Assembly: GCA_021234155.1 (NCBI GenBank)
Contig: JAJEKV010000140.1
Span: 188,001-252,000 of the forward strand
Source of the DNA: Isoetes taiwanensis
Taxonomy: Eukaryota; Streptophyta; Lycopodiopsida; Isoetales; Isoetaceae
Length of the DNA stretch: 64,000 nt
Direction of reading: 5' to 3'
Shown: positions 33,001-45,183 of the stretch, in pieces
Position numbering within the stretch: the first letter of the stretch is position 1
Layout: every line of letters starts with the position of its first letter
Program-made: the position numbers and the translations under genes
The notes under the pieces: generated by a model
Databases searched by the model: none
The model's input: the letters and a program-made list of their open reading frames with translations, nothing else
Told to the model about the DNA's origin: nothing

Positions 33001-35885
33001 TTAATCTACACAAATTGACATGCCTGAGCCGATTTCTTTGGAGATGACCTTGTCGTCCCATTGCTCCATAAACTGTGGATACTGCTTTAATAGATCCTTC
33101 TTAAGTACCCATGTCGCGTCTTCCACCGGCAAGTGTTTCCACTTGACCAAATATTGGAGAAACTCTGATCTCCTTGTTTTCTTGAAGGCTTTATCAAGAA
33201 TCAATTCTGGAACTATTTCCAGCTGCTCTTCTGTCATTTCCAACAAGGTTGGAGTGTCCAAGACTTCATCTGGATTTGGAGTATGCTTCTTCAACAAACT
33301 CACGTGGAAGACTTTATGAATCTTTAGGTGTGCTGGTAGGTCCAACTTGTAGGATTGATTACCTACTCTCTGGACTATTCTGAAGGGTCCAGCCCACCTT
33401 GGAGCAAGCTTCTTACAATTTCCGATGCGGAGCTTCGCCTGCTTCACTTTGATCTTGAGCCATACGTCATCGCCAACTTGGAACTCTCTGATTTTCCGAT
33501 GCTTGTCGGCGATGCTCTTTTGTCGACTCCTTGCTGCAAGAAGATATCCTCGAACCTCTTCCACCAGCTGCTGCATGTCGGCCAACATTTGCTGCGAAAC
33601 CTCTACCTTTGACACGGGATTGTGCCAAGTGTATGGAGTTAGGCATTGGTAGCCGTAATTGATCATAAATGGCGACATTTGGGATGATTCCTGCTTGGTG
33701 CTATTATACGCATACTCCACCAAGTGAATAAATTCTTCCCACATACCCTGCTTGTTCCAGACATAGTTTCGTAGCATATCCTCCAAAATTTTGTTGGTCC
33801 GCTCCATTTGCCTATCCGTCTGAGGATGATAGGCCATGCTCATGGATAGCTTCGTCTGAATTGTCGCAAAGAGATCTTGCCAAAAGGCACTCATGAACTT
33901 CGGGTCTCTGTCGGAGATGATCTCCCTTGGCATGCCATGGAGCCTGAAGATTTCTTTGGTGAAGAGCTTCGCTGTATCCATAGCTGTGTCGGTGGTCCTG
34001 CAAGGCACAAAATGTGCCATCTTCGACAACTTGTCGACCACGACCATCAAGGCATCCTTCCCTCTTACTATCCTTGGAAGCCCTGTTATGAAGTCCATGC
34101 TGATGACCTCCCACTTAGCGTTCGGCACCGCTAATGGTTCTAATGCCCCTGGAATTCGAAGCTGCTCTGCCTTCGTCTGCTGACATAGCTGACACTCTTT
34201 GATGTAGCGAGCTACCTGCTTCTTCATTCCTGGCCAATAATAGCTGCTGCGCACTTTGAAATATGTCTTCATAAATCCTGCGTGGCCAGCTATTGGACTG
34301 TTGTGGTGGAGAATCAACTTCCTCACCCCTGATGATTCCGGCACACACAACTTGTTCTTATGGTACAGAAGGTTACCTTCCTTCTTAAAATTTTTGAAGG
34401 TTTCCCTCTCCTTATCTGTTCTTGCTTCCCTGCACAAGCTCGTCCATACTTCCTTGAAGTCTGCATCTGTTGGCAAGGTTTCTTCAATCTTCTTCCCGAA
34501 GTCGCTGGAGAGCGTCGAAATTGCATTGCAATGCACTCTAGTTGTCAGAGGATGTCTTGAAAGCGCATCTGCTACCACATTGAGCTTCCCCGACTTATAG
34601 ACTATATCAAAATCATACTCTTCGAGGAACTCCATCCACCTTCGCTGCCTCAGGTTAAGGTGTGGTTGTGTGGATACATATTGGAGGCTCTGATGATCTG
34701 TGTCCAACTGGAACTTCCTTCCCAAGAGGTAGTGCCTCCAAATTCTTAGCGCCCTGACAACTGCAAGCAATTCTTGATCGTGCGTCAGGTAGCGCATTTC
34801 GGCGTCGTTCATCTTCCTGGAATCATACGCTACTACTCGCTCTTCCTGCATGAGCACTGCACCTGTGGCTATCTTACTTGTGTCTGTCGCCACCAACTTG
34901 TCTTTCTCTGGGTCTGGCAGGGTCAAGACGGGGGCAGTTGTCAAAGCTTCCTTCAACAATTCAAACCCTGCTTGGGCTTTCTTGTGCCAATGATCTGCCC
35001 AATCTTTCACCTTTTCCACCCTCGTCAAGTCCGTTAGCGGGACTGCTATCTTTGCGAAGTTCTTCACAAACTTCCTGTAGTACCCTGCTAGGCCAAGAAA
35101 ACTTCTGACCTCATGGACATTCTTCGGTGCCGGCCACTGAATGGCTGCTTCAATCTTGGCGGGATCCGTCGCAATTCCTTCTGCTGAGATCACATGCCCC
35201 AGATATTCCACCTTCTCCATTGCGAAGTGGCACTTCGACAACTTGGCGTACAACTGGTGCCTCCTTAACTTCTCAAGCACTCTCCTTAGGTGTTGTACGT
35301 GTTCTTCAAGGGATCTGCTATACACCAAAATGTCATCAAAGAATACTATTACAAAGTTGTCCAAGAATTCCCTGAAGATGTCGTTCATGAGACTCATGAA
35401 CGTTGCTGGGGCGTTTGATAAGCCAAAAGGCATTATCGTGAACTCATAGTGCCCATACTGCGTTCTGAAGGCGGTTTTATGGACGTCTTCTTCCTTTATC
35501 CGGATCTGATGATAGCCTGACCTTAAGTCAATTTTGGAGAAGACTTTTGCCCCTTGGAGCTGATCCATCAAGTCGTCCGATCTGGGGAGTGCATACTTAT
35601 TCTTGATGGTGTGCTTATTCAACTACCTATAGTCTATGCACATCCTCAAGCTGCCATCCTTCTTCTTGACAAAAAGAATGGGTGCCCCAAATGGTGAGAC
35701 GCTAGGTCTAATGAAGCCTAGGTCGAGCAACTCCTGCAATTGCTTCTTTAGCTCCGTCAGCTCCTGCGTCGTCATTTTGTATGGAGCCTTGCTCGTCGGC
35801 TTCGTTCCCGGTTCGAGTGCTATCTCACACTCGACTCCCCTGTAAGGAGGGAGGTGCTCGATCTCATCTGGGAAGAGGTCGGAAC
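33001..35885 (-). pseudogene. pol: pol: reverse transcriptase, RNase H, integrase, chromodomain
   Basis: One open frame of 873 codons (35622-33001), and the same frame extends upstream to about 35880 through an in-frame TAG at 35623-35625. RT palm: [39 protein letters not shown] (catalytic DD kept). RNase [14 protein letters not shown] and TDHQSL. Integrase: HHCC zinc finger (H-H then CQLCQQ), Asp in [10 protein letters not shown], Asp in ISDRDPKF, Glu in the ERTNKILED segment. Chromodomain at the end: [20 protein letters not shown]. Chromodomains of this type recognise methylated histone H3 and steer integration. A one-base deletion near 35880 separates it from the protease frame. Confidence 0.93.
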
Positions 35886-37761
35886 TCCGTGATCAACTTA
35901 GCTATTTGCTTGGGCAACTTGCTGAGCACCTTATCTTCCTTGCTTTCCTCCGCTTCGGGCTCTTCGATCTCAAGCTTGAAGATATATGCTACCTGGTCGC
36001 TCTTGATGCACTTGAGCAGCCGCTTACTAGACATACAGTGCATGATGGGAACAACTTCTTTACCTGTGATCTCAATGATCTTGCCGTTGGGTGCTGTGAG
36101 GGTCACCTTCTGCTTTCCACAGTCAATGATAGCCCCTGCTGGTCCAAGATACTCCATTCCTATGATCAAGTCGTACTTCCCGATACCCATCGCCTCTGCC
36201 CCCATCTGGATATTAATCCCTGGCAAGTCGATGTCGAAGTTTATTCTCTTGCCTGTCGTTTGCCTTACTGCTCCACTTGCTAAGACTACGGGCCTCGGCT
36301 TTGACTTCAATGGTTTCAACTTCAACATCTCAACCATTCTTGGGGATGCAAAGTTGTGGCTACTTCCCGAGTCTATCAGGACTATAAAAGACCTTATACT
36401 GGAAATTACCTTATACTGATTCTCTGCTTGTTCTGTATCTATGGCAGCAAGGATGTGACACTCACCCTGAATATAGTCGCGTGCTGCCTCGCCGTCGTCG
36501 TCAGACGGAGTGTCCCATCCACCCAACTCCGCTAGCGCTGCGCTCATGACGAAGGGGCAGTTCGCTGTCTTGTGGCCTGGCTGGAAGCACCTAAAGCAAA
36601 GCTGCTTCTCTATGCACTCCTGCCTCTTCTCCTTGGGCATTGCTTGCAAGAAGGACCGCACTGCTTTGGAGTAGTTTGACCCCTCCTGCTTGTCCTTGAA
36701 GGACATCTGCTTCTTCTCCTGCTGCTTCCCATGGTTGCCACTATATGGGGCTTTAGCTGGACCTGGGCTGGCTGCTCTAGGGCTATAACTTCCTGTTGCC
36801 TTGCCTTTATCCTGGTAGTACTGCTGCCTCTGCCCGCTGTTCTGAGGCCCCGTTCCTTGCAAGCTTATCGCCTTGGACTCTGCTTCTGATACCGTCTTGG
36901 GGTTTATTGCCCTTACAAGCTTACGGATCTCCTCATTCAATCCTTCAATATAGCTCTCCACTGCGTGCTTTTCACTTAACTTCGGCACATAAAGCCTTAG
37001 CCTCATGAATTCCTCTGTATATTTCTAGACTGATTTGTTTCCTTGCTGCAACCTGTAGAACTGCTGCATCATGTTGGACTTGTGTTCCCTTGGGACGTAA
37101 TGGCGCTTGAAAGCCTTAGCAAACTTTTTGAACCTGCAACCATCCCTGCTTAAGCCATGGGCCTTGGCATAACCATTCCACCAAATGCGTGCTGCTTCCT
37201 TCAGGTTGGCTGTTGCCACCCTGCCTTTGTCCTTGTCCTTCATACCATAGGCGTTACCATACTCACTCATCTCATCGAGCCAAGCCTCCGCTTCCATGCC
37301 TGACCTATTTTCGCCTGAGAATTGCTCAAGCTTCCTGGCCTTCCATACATTTCCCAATGCTGAGTCTACCTTCTTCTGGTAATCTGAGGCTTTTGTGTCT
37401 TTGTGTCTGCCGTCTCTATGGTCCTGCACCTGTTCAGCCTCCTCCTCGGAATCAGAGTCCGAGCTTGAATTGAAGGACTCCGTACTGGGGGATCTCCTTC
37501 TCTTGCTCTTCCTCTTGTCCTTTCCTGCTTTCCGAGCTGATGCTTGTGGCAACTGGGCGTTGCCCTCTGAACCAACTCCTGCTTGTGTTGCCAAGAAAGC
37601 CTTTATTTGCTCAAGGTTTATTCTCATCTGTGACATTTCTTCCTCAGGGGTCATGGGGCCAAATGCTTCATACAGGTTCCTTGCCGGGTGCGGCCTAGGC
37701 GGACTCTTTCTTCCCTACGGTCTCGCCGTTGTTGTTCTGCTGATCCTGGGCCTCTAGCTGC
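35864..37761 (-). pseudogene. gag: gag with CCHC zinc knuckle, and aspartic protease
   Basis: The likely start is ATG at 37759-37761. A one-base shift near 37700 moves to the frame 37654-37025. A TAG codon at about 37025 interrupts the same frame, which resumes at 37006 and runs to 35864. Gag core: WLDEMSEYGNAYG, ARIWWNGYAKAH, FKKFAKAFKRHYVP. Zinc knuckle: CFRCFQPGHKTANCP. Protease: FIVLIDSGSSHNFASP (D-S-G active site). Gag forms the particle that packages the RNA; the protease cuts the polyprotein. Both TAG codons sit where related elements have Gln or another sense codon. Confidence 0.9.
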
Positions 37762-38315
37762 ATACACAAGTAGGTCATGGCTATACGGTTAGTTTTATTT
37801 GTTCTATTATATTATATGTGTTTGTTGGTATAGTTGTGGCACAAAATACATCAACAAAACATTTAATAGTGCAAAAGAAAATGTATTTATCTACCTTATA
37901 TATATTCCTAGGATGGGTCCTATGATACAACTAGTTGGCGAAGTGAAGTGGTGTTCTCATTGAGCTTTGTAAAACATTGAGTACAAATGGATCCCTCACT
38001 AGGAAAAGATAAATTTGGAAATATGAACTTTAAATGCTCCGAAACTAGACAATCATCGAGAGCATGATGATACTGAAGAATACAACATAAAAGATGGTTT
38101 TATCCGCCACTTGGTCGATGCAAAGGTGAGAAGACCCGGTGACTGCTCCTCATCGGGAAGAAGAACCACGCCTTCTTAGGTTTTTGAGGAAACCCAAGCA
38201 AATAGTTGAAGCACGATCCCACGCACTATGGCAACCCCAAGACCTTAAACAATCCTGCAGAATCAAGGCTGAAAGAAAAATAACCCGTCAATGAGTTAGA
38301 TGCCATAGGCAAGAA

Positions 38316-38700
38316 GACTCGGAGGCTCCGTGGCCACCGAGAGAAAGAAACAACAGCCGACCAATCGGGAACCGTCCGCGGAATGACCATCGCGGGAAAA
38401 AACAACCGATTAGTGCTACCTCGGAGGCTACAGCGCCACGCCGAGAAAAAACAATAAATATGATCTCGGAGGCAACAGCGCCACGCCGAGAGAAAACATG
38501 AATAATAAATATTGACACAGAGGCGCTACAATGCCACGCCGAGAAAGAATGAAATAATGAGTAAGGCTCGGAGGCAACAGTGCCACGCCGAGAAAAAATG
38601 AAAAATAAGAACATATGCACTTTCAAAGAAGATAGAAGAAAACATGGAGGAAAATGAGTAAGCCTCGGAGGCAACAGTGCCACGCCGAGAAAAAATGAAA
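38316..38700. repeat. Array of seven small hairpins (CTCGG...CCGAG)
   Basis: Units near 38317, 38368, 38421, 38464, 38517, 38564 and 38664. The core is CTCGGAGGCAACAGYGCCACG followed by CCGAG and an A-rich spacer; the 5-bp arms pair in nearly every unit. The last two units share a longer 95-bp spacer repeat. Confidence 0.7.
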
Positions 38701-40366
38701 AAATAAGAACATATGCACTTTCAAAGAAGATAGAAAGAAAACATGGAGATTATCACGAGCCTCAGGATGATCCGATTAGAAGGAAATGGAGCAACTCCCA
38801 CAAAGGAAAATGAGAAAACAGGAAATCAGACGTAGATATGACCCAATAAGCTCAGATGTTTTTGAGGGAGAGGAGGGTGGGAGACTTGTGGAGCCAGAAA
38901 TGAGGAGAATGGAAAGGAACTCAAGAGAACGCCGATGACTAGAAAAGAGGAAGGAGGCGATATAAATAGGAGATGCAAGGTAGGGCGTCCCCATCCAAGA
39001 AATGTCGGTTCTATTGCTATCGCAATAGAACCGTGGCATTCCTAGGATGGGTCCTATGATACAACTAGTTGGCCGATAGAAGAGGAATCTATCTCAAAAA
39101 GAATGAAGCAAACTAGGACGACAGGGCAAAGGCAAACGAGGGAAGAGATGGACAACAAAAAAAAAAATGATTAGAACAGACCAAGCAAAGGGGGCAGACA
39201 AACTGCGAAGCAAAGGGCAAAGAATATGATATATGAACACCAACAGGGAAAAGGAGAACTAAGGCGAATCAAGAGGAGACCTGGTAAATCTATAAAAAAA
39301 AGCGATGCAGTCGAGAAGGACTAGCTTAAAACAATAGTGCAAATAAGCCAAAGATAAAGCGAAGGGCTGATAGACTGAATGAACTAATGGAGTCAACTGG
39401 GTAAAAAGAAGTAAGGCAACAAACTGAGAAAAACAAGGCAACTAGATGCAAAAGCAGAAAGGGCATGATGCACATGAGTCAACGGGATTAAATTGGAGCA
39501 AAAGGAAAAAATAGAAAACTAATAAAAAAGGAACTAGAAACAAGCTACAAACTTAACGAAAAAATTGACAAGGAAAACACCGAAAAAACATAAAGAAATA
39601 ATACAGGATAATGTTTGCATGTACATATGCACCATAGCATCCAAAAACCTCCAAAATCTAAATATAGCAGGTAAGCAAGATGGATCAAATGCACGCAAAC
39701 CATAATGCGCAACTGGATAATATGCGCAAACATGCTAAATAGATCAAATTGCGTACGAAAGCTATAAGATTAATGGGACAAAGAGTAAGAACCTTACAAA
39801 CAAACATAACAAATATCCTAACGACAATCTAAAGGGACCAATCTAAATGGAAAAAATGCCAAAAACAAGATGCTATGAAAACAATGAGGGCAAGAGAGAT
39901 GAATTTCAATCAAAGAGATAAGTGAAGAAATAGCTATACACTAGATTACCTACGAAAAAACTGAGCAAACGGGTCAAGATTTAAAGAGACCAGACTGGAC
40001 CGAAAAAATAGAAGAGGCTAACAGGGTAAAAGAACTCAAGGACCAGAAGGAGCATGCAAGGCACAAAGGGAGACCTGGAATTGACATATGAATGTGCACA
40101 ATAATAGCTAGAGCGATTGGGTAAATGGGACAATAACAGGCCAAATATATAAGGGATAAGATAACTATAACATAGACAAAATAGATGTCGAGCAATATGA
40201 ATACGTAAAACAGTGTGAACATGCCATAATGAAGCAATACGCAGGCCTGGAGAGCAAAACCAAATGAGAAAGTCCGAAATCACGAGGCAAGTGAGACTGT
40301 AGAGATTTAACAGGGCTAAAGGCCAAATCGGGTAAAATGAGCCGAGAACAACGGGTGCAAAATGAA

Positions 40367-41690
40367 GTAAAGGAGCACACGAACATCTAAAACAAGTTGG
40401 TGAGGATGTAAGACATACAAAGGGACCTATCCAGCAAGAATGATAAGATGATAAAATATTGGACAAACAATAATATCCGCAAAAGAACATAATGTGGCCA
40501 ATAGAGCAACGAAAGTGATGAATTAACGTGACCAAACATCTCAAGTAGAACAATACTACGAAAGGGGCAAAGAAGAACAACATGGAACATAGTAACAAAT
40601 GAACGAATAGGAAACCAAGGAATCAGAATGAGATAACCAAAAACATGACAAACATGCAAGGAACAAGAAAGACAAAGGCATCCACATACATAAAGCGTAA
40701 GGGGGGCGTGCACACTCGTAAAGGAGACAACCGAGAGACCAAGAGAAATGCCACTTTGTGAAGCAAAGGAGCACGTGAACATTTAATAGCAAGTTACTGA
40801 GGATGCAAGATGTACATAGCGACCTGAACGATAAGAACAGAAATTAATGGTCCAACAAATGGGGCAATGTCAGCAAAAGAACACACTGTGGCCAAGAGAG
40901 CAATAAAAGTGACCGAACCAACGTGACCAAAAAATGCAAAAAGAACAATGGCACCAAAAACAAAGAAGAACAACATGGAACCTAGGAACAAATGAAGGAA
41001 TGCACAAGGAACAATCCTGGAACATAGAAACAAAATGGGCTAAGGTCGCACAATGCAAATGTCTAATAAGCCCGCAAAGGCATTCATGAGAAAAACTGAG
41101 AACATATGACAAAAAAGCGTGCATGCGCCCTCAAAGGCAATCATGAGAAACAACTGAGAACATATGAGAAAGGAGCGTGCACTGACCTACGCATACAAAA
41201 AGAAATAAAGCTCGAGAACTATATAGGACCTTAGAGCAACATTAGAAAAAACGAAGCAAATGAAGTGGACGGAAAAAATGGGATCAAGAATAGATGTACA
41301 GAGCACAGCTACTGGAAGATATAGAGGAATGAAAAATAGATGAAGGGCACATCACAAGATACATGGAGTAAAAGAAGCCACAGAGCAACCGGGACCAGTA
41401 ATGCAAAAACGGTTGAATGGGACGAGATATCTATGATAGACCCGAATATAAAGAAAGAGACAAAGGGGATTAGCAAGTGAAGCCTGATGACAAAAGCAAG
41501 CAAGATAGATAGAGGAATTAAAAATAGGGAACAAAGCAAAAGAACATAGTGAGGCTGTAAACATGTCAAAAAATGGAGAACTAAGATAGATAACGGAATC
41601 GAGAATAGGAAACAAAGCAAAGAACATAGCGGGATATATAGCGACATGTCAAGAAATGGAAAAAATAAGACCGGGATCAAACTTCTAACA
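40367..41690. repeat. Diverged tandem repeats in the A-rich block
   Basis: Two copies of a roughly 395-bp unit (40367 and 40763; shared 'aaaggagcac', 'gtggccaa', 'aacgtgaccaaa'). Two copies of about 60 bp at 41085-41190 (shared 'catgagaaa', 'ctgagaacatatga'). Two of about 90 bp at 41502-41690 (shared 'aataggaaacaaagcaaa' and 'catgtcaa'). Suggests growth by local duplication. Confidence 0.6.
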
Positions 41691-44600
41691 AAAACTGCAA
41701 CAACACGACCTATGGAACCTAATAGGATAATAGCGCAAAGGAACCAAAGATGAGCCGAAGGAAAAACGGAACCAAAAAAGCAGCTGGAACAAAGAAACTC
41801 ACGTCAATGGTGCAAAAATAGAAAATGTCAAAGTGGGATACAATGAAATCTTAGCAAGGGAATTGGATATACTAGAAATGAAAAGAACAAATAAAAAACT
41901 CTTGCAACTCTAAATTAAGCATGCACGCATAGAAACAAAACAACCTTAATAAAAAACAAAGCAAAACCAGAGATGAATCCCAATCAAGCAAAAACGACTA
42001 AGCAAGGAATGAACACTACACATTAATCTTGTCATAACAATCGAAAATAGAAAAATGCAACTTGAGGCATGAGTGCCAATGATGCGGAGCCCAAAAACAA
42101 ATTCACAACTAAGGTTGCAACCGGAGAGACCTACATCTATGCAGACATGCTCAATCCAATATATATAACAAAAGCACGAAACAATAGAAAAATGGACTTA
42201 GAACAAAAGAAATCAAGCCCCAATAGTTACGCATATCACAACTCTAATCTATACTGACCAAAAAGATGGAACAACTGTGGGCATCTAGAAATACCCCCAA
42301 CCAGTAAAACAAAACAACACGACAACTGACCATAAGCAGTCACCAGAATGGAAACGAAACATGACTAAGAACTAGGAGAAGCCGAGGCTATTGCAACACT
42401 AGAAACGAGCCCAAGCATGCAACAAAAACGAGAACCAAAATAAGGGGGAGAAATGCTAGAAATGAACAGAATGCGCCCATTAAAAATTCGCCACAACGTT
42501 AGGAAATACAAAATCTATACCATAGAGAAACCTCTTGCCAGTTCTGGATTGATAATGATGCCCAAACACGTGCAATGTAACCCGTAAAAATTAGATGCAC
42601 AAACTCGAAATGAACATGCAAAATATCTTTAAAGTCTTACCATCAATGGGAATCTCGCATGTCAAGAATGAGGCACCTTGGATAAACACAATCCCGAGTC
42701 AAAAAACATTCCGTCAAAGCGTTTCGTAGTGAACAAATGATTTGATGTTAGCATGACCATTTCCTTGGAACAACCTGCCTTTATAGAGACTAAATAAAAG
42801 AGTCACCAGATAAGAATGAAAGACGAGAAAATCCCCTGTCACTACAAACTTGACAAACGAGATACACAATTCTTGTAAAATATGAAATTAGGTGCGTACC
42901 AAAGGGGCATAGAACTTGCTGATGTGATGACACGGTAACATGGAAGAAAAATAAAATAACATAAAAAGGGGACATCATATATGCATTGAAAAAAGACCGC
43001 AGCATGCCGGGAAATACACAATGTGCCAAAACGAGGAGGTTGGTCAGGAAGGAAGGCGACTTTTGGAGTGTGGCACCCCCAGACAATCGCAGTTATAATT
43101 TTAAAACAGGAAGCAATATAAAGGATAGACTACAACGAATGACATGAAAAATAACGACCAAGAACTAACTCTAGGAGCAAAAAGAACAAATGGGAACATA
43201 GGATGAGCTCTAAGCTAGAGGGAATAGAAGAGAAGTGAGAAGGGGCAAGGAATGTAATGGACGAATGGATGACCTGAGTCACCACTTACACGTTCAAATA
43301 GCGCCCAACCAATCCTCGATCAACTATGGAAAACTCAAAGCAACCTACCAATAGATAATAAAACTAAAAAACTACTAGACACACACACACAAGACGGAAT
43401 AAAACCAAGCTTCATACAAAAACTCAACCTTAGCCAAAGCCATTCTATCGAAAATAAAATGCAGTGCAACCTTTTCTAAGGCAAATCGTACATATATCAC
43501 AAATGTAGTGAAGCCATGGAATGAGAACCGATCGCACAACAACAACCATTGTACTAATGACTAGTCAACCTACTGCAAGACAAGGAAACGTTGTGGGGCA
43601 CTCTGGACTAGGGAGCAACAAGATATATAACCAATTAAAATGCCAAGGGTCTAGGAACATTGAATAATTCAGAGGTAAAAATCATGAAATAACCCTTGAA
43701 GGTTAAAAACGTAGAAACAAAGAGTGAGCACCAGAATACTAGGGCTCTACCAGAGATGGCACACGTAGCCATCATCGTAGCAGGAACTGCGGGCTGCTTC
43801 GGGCTGTAAATGGTGCCGCCACGTGGCCCTGCCACGCAGGCAGATGCCTCCACAGAACCAGAGGCGGCGGAAGGCGGTGGCGGTGGATTTCAGAGAAAGA
43901 AACAAAAGAAGAGGCAGAAGATAGATCTGGGTAGGCTGAGGGAATAGGGCAAAGGAAAACAATCCAAAGAAAAGCTGTCAGGCGAACATGGCAGGAAATA
44001 CCCAGGCTAGCAACTACCCAGCCACACAGAATCAACTAACCGAAATCGAACCAAATCAGAATCAGATCAAACCTGGCCACCATCAATCAGAGCGAATCCC
44101 ACGAATCTTCAAAGGTCGAAATCCTCCAATCGATAGTTGCTTGAAACTTATGCAGCAAGCCACAAAACTGCCCCATTCGATTTGCAAGTAAATCTGCAAC
44201 TAGCTGGATCCAGGGTACAAAAAACAGCTATTGATCTGCTCCATAGATCGACTGGGACGGCACTCCTGGCTGTGGGTTCAAAATAAAAAAAACACTCCAG
44301 GAAGAGATTAGAGAAGCTAAGAAGAACCCAGAAACATGCCAAATGAATTATCCATAAGTCTGTGAGCATCAAAATCGACGAAAAAACACCTAGCACGGCA
44401 AGATTGCTTCAGAAGATGATTAGCCAGGGCAAACCCCAGTGGGCCGGATATGCCAAAAATCAATTGAGAAACCTTGAAGCAATACAAGCTACAGCCTAGA
44501 TCATACCGAACAAGATGCATAGGGACTAAAATGAAGGCAGACCGCAAAAACAAGATGATGCATAAAAGAGGTAAAAAGGGGGCCAGCATGGGCTGGAAAC

Positions 44601-45183
44601 TGGATTCGGCTATGGCACAGCCGAACTGGATCAGAGTGAAAAATAATAAACATGCAGAGTTCAGGAGATCCATTGAACGGACATAACTCTGACACAATAC
44701 AAGGGAAAAATCCATGCCAAGAGGATCCAGATGATTTGGAAAAGCAAGATGAAAACATGCAAATTCAATCATGAGTGAAATCAAAACAAACAACTAACTG
44801 GCCTAAGAGCAGAACCTTAAGAAGAAAAACTCCAACCAACGAAATAAAAAATCCAACCAGCAACTAACCGGCCTTTAGTTTGAAGTGCAAACTAGGCCCA
44901 GTGCATGCCAAAACCTCCCATCATCAAAATTATGCAAACCTGCAATGGATTGAAAGCACGCCATTGGTAGAAAAAGGTCCAGTTGAGTTGCTGCTGGTAG
45001 GAGAAATTCGAGAAGGAATGGAAGAGACTTGTGGAGCCAGAAATGAGGAGAATGGAAAGGAACTCAAGAGAACGCCGATGACTAGAAAAGAGGAAGGAGG
45101 CGATATAAATAGGAGATGCAAGGTAGGGCGTCCCCATCCAAGGAATGTCGGTTCTATTGCTATCGCAATAGAACCGTGGCATT

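Larger units (their letters stand above)
37906..45183. mobile_element. A-rich 7.3-kb block bounded by repeats, probable nested element without coding capacity
   Basis: A roughly 158-bp direct repeat occurs at 38882-39039 and 45027-45183; each copy ends with the palindrome GGTTCTATTGC-TATC-GCAATAGAACC. A separate 35-bp direct repeat (attcctaggatgggtcctat...) is at 37906 and 39039. The plus strand is strongly A-rich throughout and open frames on the minus strand are low-complexity Leu/Phe/Cys strings, not proteins. It lies between gag and the accessory genes of the 22-kb element. Type unresolved: a non-autonomous LTR element or a Helitron-like element with a 3' hairpin are both possible. The exact ends are unsure. 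Confidence 0.5.

Noticed and set aside
33355-35449. Plus-strand frames across the pol region
   Set aside because: Antisense shadows of the well supported minus-strand pol gene.
38282-38700. CRISPR-like array
   Set aside because: Repeats and spacers are irregular, units are hairpins with A-rich spacers, and the setting is a plant retrotransposon.
38288-41680. Long minus-strand frames that look like multi-pass membrane proteins
   Set aside because: They are Leu/Phe/Cys-rich translations of an A-rich strand with no conserved motif, in several overlapping frames. Composition explains them.
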